In this document: in pieces, positions 32,708 through 39,022 of the stretch
Layout: every line of letters starts with the position of its first letter
Position numbering within the stretch: the stretch's first letter is position 1
DNA from: Candidatus Eisenbacteria bacterium
Lineage (GTDB): Bacteria; Eisenbacteria; RBG-16-71-46; SZUA-252
Direction of reading: 5' to 3'
DNA: 39,022 bases
NCBI GenBank assembly: GCA_005893305.1
Contig: VBOZ01000035.1
Coordinates: 59,567 to 98,588 of the forward strand
Notes under the pieces: generated by a model
Told to the model about the DNA's origin: nothing
The model's database searches: none
Seen by the model: only the letters and a program-made list of their open reading frames with translations
Made by a program: the position numbers and the translations under genes

Positions 32708-32761
32708 ACGGCGTATGTCGTAGAAGTGTAACAACGTACCCCCGGACGCCCGCCTCGCCGG

Positions 32762-32790
32762 TTGACTTAAATCACGCAATTTGATATACT
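32762..32790 (+). promoter_or_regulatory. sigma-70 promoter before the 33-kb secreted-protein operon
   Basis: TTGACT (32762-32767), a 17-bp spacer and TATACT (32785-32790) give a near-consensus promoter. The transcript would begin near 32797, leaving an untranslated leader of about 245 nt before the next start codon. Confidence 0.75.
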
Positions 32791-32796
32791 TCCCGC

Positions 32797-33043
32797 CTCG
32801 CTGGCAATAAAACACATACAACCCGACGGCACCTGCCGTCCCTTGCTCCTCTCTAGCCAGCCGAGATTTCGGCTCACTCATTCAGGCTTCCGCGTGCGGA
32901 ACCGACCAAGGGGGTGATATCCGAAGAGATCTCGTGACCACGCATCTTCGGCCACACACCGTGGAGCATTCCACGCGACGCGCGCGGAGCTTTTAGTTCC
33001 CTCCCCGCCGCCGCACCGACTCAACCAGTCAGGAGAAACGGCG
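32797..33043 (+). promoter_or_regulatory. long hairpin-rich 5' leader, candidate cis-regulatory RNA
   Basis: The leader between the promoter and the ATG at 33044 holds no protein-like frame but five successive perfect inverted repeats. They are GACGGC/GCCGTC (32825-32840), AGCCGA/TCGGCT (32859-32874), TTCCG/CGGAA (32888-32901), CCGAAGA/TCTTCGG (32921-32951, enclosing CGTG/CACG) and CGTGGA/TCCACG (32960-32975). An AGGAGA ribosome-binding site follows near 33030. The fourth element is a long stem with a nested hairpin. I do not recognise a known riboswitch class. Confidence 0.45.
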
Positions 33044-33649
33044 ATGAATCGCGCTAGTGTTTTCGCTTCGGTCGCGTTCGCCGGGATCGCGCTGCTCGGC
33101 GCGAGTCTGGCGGGCGCAACTACCGTCCAGAAGTTTACGATGAAGGAACTGACCGCAAAGTCCGACGCCATCGTCATGGCGAAGGTCGTGGATCAGTCCA
33201 GCCGCCAGGATGCCACCAACAAGGAAATCTACACGTACATCACCATCAGCGTTACCGAGTCGGTCAAGGGCGCGAAGGGCGAGAAGTCGATCACGATCCG
33301 CCAGCTCGGCGGCACCGTGGGCAATCTGATCTCCGTCGTCCCGGGCATGCCCACCTTCAAGACCGGGGAAGAGGTCGTGCTCTTCTTGAGCCCCAAGGAT
33401 CAGGCGGGCTATCCGTGGGTCATGGGCCTCCAGCAAGGGAAATACTCGATCGTCACCGATGACGCCGGCCTGAAGCACGTCCGAAACGACCTGGACGGGC
33501 TCCGGATGCTCTCCCCGAACGGATCGGTGAACGAGAGCAAGGTCTCGAGCGATCAGCCGTTGGGCGCGTTCCTCGATGGAATCAAGACCGATCTGAATAT
33601 TGATGGCAAGGCGAAGGTCGATCCCAGCAATACCACCCCGATCCGGTAA
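33044..33649 (+). CDS. exported protein paired with the metalloprotease, unknown
   Basis: This 201-aa exported protein has a signal peptide (VFASVAFAGIALLGASLAGA). The mature part is beta-rich with alternating hydrophobic and charged residues (SDAIVMAKVVDQSSRQ, YITISVTESVKGAKGEKSI). It also has the segments GMPTFKTGEEVVLFLSP and YPWVMGLQQGKYSI. No catalytic motif is visible. AGGAGA precedes the ATG by 9 nt. It is 15 bp upstream of the matrixin-type protease gene and probably in the same operon. A chaperone, inhibitor or substrate role towards the protease is only a guess from this pairing. I do not recognise the family. Confidence 0.8.
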   Translation: MNRASVFASVAFAGIALLGASLAGATTVQKFTMKELTAKSDAIVMAKVVDQSSRQDATNKEIYTYITISVTESVKGAKGEKSITIRQLGGTVGNLISVVPGMPTFKTGEEVVLFLSPKDQAGYPWVMGLQQGKYSIVTDDAGLKHVRNDLDGLRMLSPNGSVNESKVSSDQPLGAFLDGIKTDLNIDGKAKVDPSNTTPIR

Positions 33650-33664
33650 GGAGGACGAGCAACC

Positions 33665-36400
33665 ATGAACCGCATTCGATTTCGTATCGCCGTCGCCGTC
33701 CTCCTGAGCGGGGCGCTCTCGCTCTCGCTCGCGGGCCCGGCATCGGCATTCATCCGCATCGCGCGCCAGGCAACCCCGACCTCTCCGGTCGTGCAGGCGC
33801 ACTGGAACGACTCCGATCTTCCGCTCCTCAGCGTCATCGATCCCACGAACGCCGATCAGCCGTCTGGGACCGCGCTGTCGGTCGTCCAGGCTTCGGCGAA
33901 GACCTGGGAAGACATCAATACGTCGTACTTCACGGTGAATCCCGTGCCGTACACCGGATCGCCGCAGGTCCAGCCCGCCCTTGCGTTCGACGGCCAGAAC
34001 AGCATGTTCTTCGATACGGCCGGCGTGAACTTCCCCGTCGCCGGCGTCATCGCATTCGTCCGCTCGGTCGTTGACGGCACGGACGGCCACACGCTGGACG
34101 CGGATATGGTTTTCAACGACCGTGACTTCTTCTCGTCCGTGTCGTCGCCGAACCTGACGCCGGCGCCTCCGGGGCAGACCTCGGTCGACCTCCAGGCCGT
34201 GGTCACGCACGAGTACGGCCACTATTTCGGCCTGGATCACACCAGCGTGTTCGGCGCGACGATGATCCCGTTCATCTCGAACGACATCAGCCAGCGTACG
34301 TTGGAGCTGGATGACCGCGCCGGGAATTCCACGATTTATCCCGAGTCCGCGTCGCGTCCGGGCGGCCTCTCGCCGGGCGCAGTGGACTTCGGGGCCACGA
34401 CCGGCACCGTGTCCGGAACCGTGGTGAGCGGGTATAACGGCTCCGCCACGTTCGGCGCGCACGTGGAAGCGTACCTGCTGTCGGACCCCTCGAACGCCAA
34501 CGAGATCAGCGCCATTTCGGGCGAGTTGACGCTGCGAAACGGCCAAGGCGAGTACACGATCCACGGCCTCCCGCCGGGCGACTACGCCATCGCGATCGTC
34601 CCGATGGACGGCATCCATACGACCTGCGCCGACGCGAACGTCGGCGGCCCGTACAACGGCATCGACATCAACTTCGAGCCTGAATTCTGGAACGGCGCGA
34701 ACGAGAGCGGCAACGGGTTCAACGACAACGCGAACGACTACTCCCCGGTCTCCGTGGGCATGGGCGCCAACACGCCCGGCATCAATTTCATCACGAACAC
34801 GTTTCCCGGACGCGTGACGATCGCGCAGTACGGGGCCTTCGAGAACATCGTGACGTTCCGGAACACGGGGTATCTCGCGGTGCGCTTCGATCCTCCGTTC
34901 GCGCCGCCGTATACGATCAACAACGTGGAGTTCCCGTCGTTCACGTTCAACGGGGTACCGGCGCCCTTCGTGAGCGCGCGGCTCTGCGGTCTGGACCAGA
35001 CGACCGGACTCCCGGACCTCGCGAACCCGCTCTACATCCAGACGCCGTTCAACGGGAACCCCAACGGCGTGAATACGGTACCGCTCAATTTGACGGTCAA
35101 CGATGCGAATAAGACGTTCTTCTGGGCGCTCCAGTTCCCGTCGCAGTCGACCCCGGGCTTCCCGAACAACTTCCCGTTCCTGCGCATGGACTTCGTGACG
35201 CTGGAGCGCGGCAATTTCGCGAATTCCTATTCGATGCCCACGAGCGGGACCACGGGCGCGGGCATTCTCGTCGACCGGAACATCGTCGTGAGCATGACGT
35301 GCCAGATGTCCGCTCCGGAGAACACGCCGATCGTCGCCCCGTCGAATCTCGGAGCGAACCGGCGGACCGATTACACCGAGTTCTCCTTTGCAAAGCCGAG
35401 CGACACCCGGGCGGACGGTTTCCCGATGACCGCCGGATCGCTCGATTCGATGAATTTGATCATGCGGTTGGTAGGCGCGCCCGGGACCTACTCCACGGTC
35501 GCGACCGCTGGCGAGGGCTCGAAGAGCATCAAGCTCACCCCAGGTCCCGCGACCACGCCGCTCATGATCTGGTCGAGCCAGGCGTTGGATGACAACCTAC
35601 ACAAGAGCCTGACGTCGAACGCCACGATCACGGGTCTCAACGAGGACGCGGACGAGCCGAACGGCTCCGACAAGAACGCGGCCACCGTTCTGACGCTCCC
35701 CGCCACGAATCGCCCCGAGACCTACTCCCCGGCTGGCGAGTCGGATTTTTACGCCGTCTCGGCGAAGACGGGCGACGTGATCGACGTGGCGGCGACGCAC
35801 ACGGGCGCACTCGACGGCAGGAACGACCCTGACTACGTCATGTTCCTGTACGAAGGGAAAGACATCGTCGCGTTCAACGACGATTTCACGGGCCTCGACC
35901 CTCGGATCACGTTCACCGTTCCGCCTCCGGCCCGCGGCCAGGACAAGGCCAAGCAGCGGCGGTTCGTGGTCCAGGTCCAGGACTTCTACGGGTCGCTGCT
36001 CTTCCCCGGCGGTGCCCCAAGAATCCCGACGCCGCTGACCTACAGGTTGGACGCGACGGTGACGCCGGCGGCGTCGTCCGGCTCGACCACCCTCGCCGGC
36101 GGAATCAATCCGAACGACTTCGCCTTCGCGATGAGCGGGCCAAACCCGGCCAATCCGATCGCGAAATTCCTCTACGTCATCCCGAGGAGCCAAGGTGCCC
36201 AGGACGTCCGGTTGCGGATCTACGACGTGAACGGCCGCCTCGTTCGGACCTTGGTGAACGGCACGAAGGAGCCGGGTCCGTACACGGCGCTCTGGAACGG
36301 CCATGACGATCTCGGCCGCGGTGTCGCGTCCGGGAACTACTACGCCCGGATTCAGATGGGCAGCTTTACGAAGAACACCCAGGTCACAATCCTAAAGTAG
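33665..36400 (+). CDS. secreted matrixin-type metalloprotease with PPC and FlgD-like domains
   Basis: This 911-aa exported protease has AAGGAGG upstream of its ATG. A signal peptide (VAVLLSGALSLSLAGPASA) precedes the catalytic domain. The zinc site is the full metzincin motif HEYGHYFGLDH (His182, Glu183, His186, His192), with a Met-turn candidate Met200 in GATMIPF. A carboxypeptidase-regulatory-like strand region follows (GTVSGTVVSGYNGSATFGAH). A PPC-type domain lies at about 690-800 (ESDFYAVSAKTGDVIDVAA). The last about 80 residues are the FlgD/Ig-like tail (IYDVNGRLVRTLVNG, ALWNGHDDLG, SGNYYARI, VTILK). It is presumably surface-displayed or released. A strong terminator follows within 30 bp. 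Confidence 0.92.
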   Translation: MNRIRFRIAVAVLLSGALSLSLAGPASAFIRIARQATPTSPVVQAHWNDSDLPLLSVIDPTNADQPSGTALSVVQASAKTWEDINTSYFTVNPVPYTGSPQVQPALAFDGQNSMFFDTAGVNFPVAGVIAFVRSVVDGTDGHTLDADMVFNDRDFFSSVSSPNLTPAPPGQTSVDLQAVVTHEYGHYFGLDHTSVFGATMIPFISNDISQRTLELDDRAGNSTIYPESASRPGGLSPGAVDFGATTGTVSGTVVSGYNGSATFGAHVEAYLLSDPSNANEISAISGELTLRNGQGEYTIHGLPPGDYAIAIVPMDGIHTTCADANVGGPYNGIDINFEPEFWNGANESGNGFNDNANDYSPVSVGMGANTPGINFITNTFPGRVTIAQYGAFENIVTFRNTGYLAVRFDPPFAPPYTINNVEFPSFTFNGVPAPFVSARLCGLDQTTGLPDLANPLYIQTPFNGNPNGVNTVPLNLTVNDANKTFFWALQFPSQSTPGFPNNFPFLRMDFVTLERGNFANSYSMPTSGTTGAGILVDRNIVVSMTCQMSAPENTPIVAPSNLGANRRTDYTEFSFAKPSDTRADGFPMTAGSLDSMNLIMRLVGAPGTYSTVATAGEGSKSIKLTPGPATTPLMIWSSQALDDNLHKSLTSNATITGLNEDADEPNGSDKNAATVLTLPATNRPETYSPAGESDFYAVSAKTGDVIDVAATHTGALDGRNDPDYVMFLYEGKDIVAFNDDFTGLDPRITFTVPPPARGQDKAKQRRFVVQVQDFYGSLLFPGGAPRIPTPLTYRLDATVTPAASSGSTTLAGGINPNDFAFAMSGPNPANPIAKFLYVIPRSQGAQDVRLRIYDVNGRLVRTLVNGTKEPGPYTALWNGHDDLGRGVASGNYYARIQMGSFTKNTQVTILK

Positions 36401-36406
36401 AGGCCT

Positions 36407-38881
36407 GTGCGCATTCGGTTCTTGGGGGGGCCGGCGGCTCACGCCGGCCCCCGTTTCTTTCGGGCTTTGGGCGTCGCGCTGACGCTGGCTTTCGCTTTCC
36501 TATCCAAACCGGTGGCGGCCTTCGATTGGATTCCGCCGCGCCCGGTAACCGCCTACCTACCGAACGTCACCCTCGCCCCCGCCTCCACCCACGTGCTCCA
36601 GCTCGTCGTGTTGGCAAGCGGCGCGCCGGCTAACGTCTTCTGGAACGCGTCGTTTTCGGGGGCGTTTCCCGCGAACGTGGCGCCGACCGCCGGATTCCTC
36701 TCCATCCCGGCGGGCGGGTCGCAGACCGTGGACTTGACGGTCACCCTGCCCGATACCGCCGACGGGAGCGGATTTCTCTCGGTTGAGCTGACGCACCAGG
36801 CCGGCGGGGGACGCGCGGCCAAGGCGGTCGGCGGCATCTACGCGGCGACGCTCGGCAAGCCGGAAGTGATGCCTGTTCCCGGATCGTGGCGGGCCACGGC
36901 CGGGACGTCGGGAGCCATGAGCTACCAAGTCCACAGCTTGGCCGGCGTCGCCGAGATCGTCGACATCGGCGTGAGCCGGAGCAACCCCGACGCGAACAAC
37001 TTCGGCGCGATATTCGCCGGGAGCTTTACGGATACGCTCAAGAATCTCCCCGCGGGCGGCACGATCACCGTGACGGTCCCGACGACCCTTGCTGCGAACG
37101 CCTACGCGGGGAACCTGAATTCGATCCAGCTCAACGTCTCGAGTGCTGCTGGTACATCGGTCGGGGACGGGCAAGCGATCGTCTCGGCGCCTCAGCCTGG
37201 CTCGCTCCCGACCGCGCTCGTTCCCGTCGGCCTCGTGCCCTTTGACGCCATGGTCGCGGGTCGCGACGGCTCGGCATCCCTCCCCGCGCGGGCGTACCGG
37301 CTCATCCCCTCGGGGCTCAACGGAGTGCGCGTGATGCGCGAGGTCTCGATCGATTCGATCGGGATGGTGGACACCAACGGGGACGGCGTCGACGACCGCC
37401 TGCTGGGAACGATCCGGATACCGGCATTCGCCGCGGCGCTCGCGGTCATCCCGGGCTTTGTGTCGGCCGCGGGCGATACGCTCGACCTGGGGCTCCTCGC
37501 GGCGGGCCGGGCGGGGCTCCTTCTGCTCGACCTCCGCGTGCTCGAGGATCCGTCGTTTGGCACCTGGGAGGACTTCTTCGACGTCGACGGAAACGGAATC
37601 GACGACCGGATTCTTCGCACGATCCCGCTCTCGGGCTTCGCGACCGACGTGGCCTGGATTCGCGCGCCATCGGGGCGGCCCGTCGCCCTCGTCGCGGACG
37701 CCGACAGCGGATCGGTCCCGGTCTCGCCTGCATACAATCCCGCGCTCACGGTGGCGGGGACCGGGCAGGGTGTCATCGCGATCGATGTCGCGGCGGCGCT
37801 CGATTCGATCGCGAATCCTCCTTTCGCGGCGGGCTCGCTCGCCACGCCGGGAAGCACGCTCGATCTCGAGGTGCGAGGCGGATCGGCGGCGACCGACCTG
37901 GTCATCGCGGACGGCGCGGCGGGCGTCTCCGTCTACCGACTCTCCGTCTCGAGCGGCCCCCCGGCCGCAGTCACCTTCACGCCGCGCGGGGCGATCCCGC
38001 TCTCCACGGCGTGGGGGACGCCGTACGCGCGCGATCTCGCCTGGGTCTCGAACTCGCAGGAAAGCACGTACGTCGCCGTCGCGGCGGCCGCGGGGGGCTT
38101 GCAGATCGTTCGTGTGCCGACCTCGATCGGAACGGCCCCGAGCCTCGTGCTCTCACAGCAGACGCTGGCTTCCGCGATCGGAATCGCGGGGGCATGGACC
38201 GGCACCCTCGGCGTGGCGGAGGGAACGAGCGGCGTCGCGCTGATGCGCTCCCCGGGGGCGGGATTTCTGGACCGCATCGCGCCGGCCGCTGGCCCTCCCT
38301 ATACGGCGCCGATCGTGCTCGGGCGGGGCGTCTCCTGGTCGGCGACGGGCAGCGCGCTCGAGGTCGCGTCACATCAGTCGATCACGAGCAGCGCCTCCGC
38401 GCTCTGCTTCGAGGCGACCTCGGGGCCCATACCCGACTTGCTCGTGAGCGACGGCACCCGTCTTCTCTCGCTCCGGCCGGGCACCGCTCCGATCACGGGC
38501 GTCGACGTGGAGTCGACACCGCCTCGCCCCTACCGCGTCACGCTCCGCGTGGTCCCCAATCCGATGGAGGGCGGCGGAGAATTCCTGGTCCGGTCGGAGT
38601 GGGGCGCGGCCGGGTCTGCCCCGGGGTCGGGAGCTGCGGCGTCGCGGGCCGCGGCGGCGGGGCCGGCGCTGGGAGCGGTGCGGATCGAGATCTACGATGT
38701 GCAGGGGAGGCTCGTCCGCCGTCTGCTCGAGGCGACGCGCGGGGAGGGATCGGTCTCACGGCTTCGTTGGGATGGCCGCGACGAGCAGGGCCGGAAGCTC
38801 TCGTCGGGACGCTACTGGGCCCGGGCTACGAGGCTCTTCGGAACGGCTACGGCGATAACGCCCGTCTTGATGCTTCGCTGA
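36407..38881 (+). CDS. large secreted protein with FlgD-like tail, unknown
   Basis: This is an 824-aa exported protein. The predicted GTG start follows TAGAGG. The signal peptide core is ALGVALTLAFAFLSKPVAA. An Ig-like beta domain (about 50-150) is followed by repeated strand-rich segments that could form a propeller. Two of these carry calcium-loop motifs, DTNGDGVDDRLLGTI and DVDGNGIDDRILRTI. The last about 100 residues contain an Ala/Gly-rich linker and the FlgD/Ig-like tail (IEIYDVQGRLVRRLLE, RWDGRDEQGRKLSSGRYWAR). The start is uncertain because a perfect terminator hairpin lies inside the first codons. A TTG at about 36467 would start after the hairpin. It is 6 bp after the protease gene. 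Confidence 0.82.
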   Translation: MRIRFLGGPAAHAGPRFFRALGVALTLAFAFLSKPVAAFDWIPPRPVTAYLPNVTLAPASTHVLQLVVLASGAPANVFWNASFSGAFPANVAPTAGFLSIPAGGSQTVDLTVTLPDTADGSGFLSVELTHQAGGGRAAKAVGGIYAATLGKPEVMPVPGSWRATAGTSGAMSYQVHSLAGVAEIVDIGVSRSNPDANNFGAIFAGSFTDTLKNLPAGGTITVTVPTTLAANAYAGNLNSIQLNVSSAAGTSVGDGQAIVSAPQPGSLPTALVPVGLVPFDAMVAGRDGSASLPARAYRLIPSGLNGVRVMREVSIDSIGMVDTNGDGVDDRLLGTIRIPAFAAALAVIPGFVSAAGDTLDLGLLAAGRAGLLLLDLRVLEDPSFGTWEDFFDVDGNGIDDRILRTIPLSGFATDVAWIRAPSGRPVALVADADSGSVPVSPAYNPALTVAGTGQGVIAIDVAAALDSIANPPFAAGSLATPGSTLDLEVRGGSAATDLVIADGAAGVSVYRLSVSSGPPAAVTFTPRGAIPLSTAWGTPYARDLAWVSNSQESTYVAVAAAAGGLQIVRVPTSIGTAPSLVLSQQTLASAIGIAGAWTGTLGVAEGTSGVALMRSPGAGFLDRIAPAAGPPYTAPIVLGRGVSWSATGSALEVASHQSITSSASALCFEATSGPIPDLLVSDGTRLLSLRPGTAPITGVDVESTPPRPYRVTLRVVPNPMEGGGEFLVRSEWGAAGSAPGSGAAASRAAAAGPALGAVRIEIYDVQGRLVRRLLEATRGEGSVSRLRWDGRDEQGRKLSSGRYWARATRLFGTATAITPVLMLR
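36426..36460 (+). terminator. intrinsic terminator overlapping the start of the next gene
   Basis: GGGGGCCGGCG, loop GCTCA, then CGCCGGCCCCC: an 11-bp perfect stem followed by GTTTCTTT. It lies 26 bp after the protease stop and codons 7-18 after the annotated GTG of the next gene. Stem strength and T-rich tail fit Rho-independent termination. Confidence 0.7.
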
Positions 38882-38936
38882 TCCGGCTCGGAAGGCGTTG
38901 CGCCCTAGCCCGAGCGAACGCCCCGCGCGGGCCGAG

Positions 38937-39022
38937 CTAGCGCGCTGCGCGCTGCGCGGGCGTGATGTGGGTCCAGGCACCCCGGTCGTTGTAGGTCACT
39001 CCGTATCGCTCGCCCATGTACG
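38937..39022 (-). CDS. C-terminal fragment of a gene entering from the right edge
   Basis: On the minus strand a frame runs in from the window end and stops at TAG 38937-38939. It encodes at least 27 residues: YMGERYGVTYNDRGAWTHI, then TPAQRAAR. The gene continues outside the window, so its nature cannot be told. It converges on the large secreted-protein gene. Confidence 0.4.
   Translation of the reverse strand, partial: YMGERYGVTYNDRGAWTHITPAQRAAR

Noticed and set aside
33029-34618. A 529-codon minus-strand frame across the 33-kb operon
   Set aside because: It spans two supported genes and a ribosome-binding site in the opposite sense, and looks like Arg-rich noise.

Overview
The window is about 39 kb of GC-rich bacterial chromosome from an organism I cannot name with certainty. 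Four secreted proteins end in a FlgD/Ig-like C-terminal module (IYDxxGRLVRxL ... WdGxDxxGxxxxSGxYxAR ... LK/R-end). This combination of high GC, exported FG-GAP, dockerin-like and matrixin proteins and FlgD-type tails is typical of uncultured FCB-related or 'Candidatus Eisenbacteria'-like lineages. That assignment is inference. No rRNA, tRNA, CRISPR array or insertion sequence was seen.

Layout. (1) 1-5.3 kb: a small leftward operon (58-aa peptide, 105-aa exported protein, TPR protein) is divergent from a large Ser/Thr kinase-ATPase-TPR protein. A short lipoprotein gene ending in three PAGNDLK heptads converges on the kinase gene. (2) 5.7-12.1 kb: fatty-acid beta-oxidation. A long-chain acyl-CoA synthetase, trailed by a DUF5700-like zinc peptidase, is divergent from a thiolase and a FadB/FadJ-type multifunctional enzyme. 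A perfect palindrome sits in the shared promoter gap. (3) 12.1-13.5 kb: a coiled-coil/HTH protein with a histone-H1-like tail, and a methyltransferase. (4) 13.5-17.2 kb, leftward: a TIGR01777 SDR protein, a type II NADH dehydrogenase, a Cys/His-rich exported protein and a diheme cytochrome c broken by a 5-bp duplication. Then apt, rightward. (5) 18.2-23.8 kb: three secreted proteins (FG-GAP propeller, subtilase with dockerin-like end, cohesin-like/FlgD-tailed protein) in a stretch visibly less GC-biased than its neighbours, suggesting an accessory insertion. (6) 23.8-26.1 kb: arsR-arsM with a readable promoter and operator, divergent from a YgfZ/GcvT-like gene. (7) 26.1-32.7 kb: an OmpR-type two-component system divergent from a TolC-MacA-MacB-like export operon. 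Two 11-bp-period direct-repeat sites in the gap suggest that the regulator controls both. (8) 32.7-38.9 kb: a near-consensus promoter and a long hairpin-rich leader precede an exported protein, a matrixin-type metalloprotease and another large exported protein. An intrinsic terminator lies inside the start of the last gene. A partial gene enters from the right edge.

The strongest leads for something new are the PAGNDLK-repeat lipoprotein next to the kinase and its small divergent operon, the hairpin-rich 5' leader at 32.8-33.0 kb, the direct-repeat regulatory logic and coupled 25-codon leader ORF of the export operon, and the terminator embedded in a coding start.
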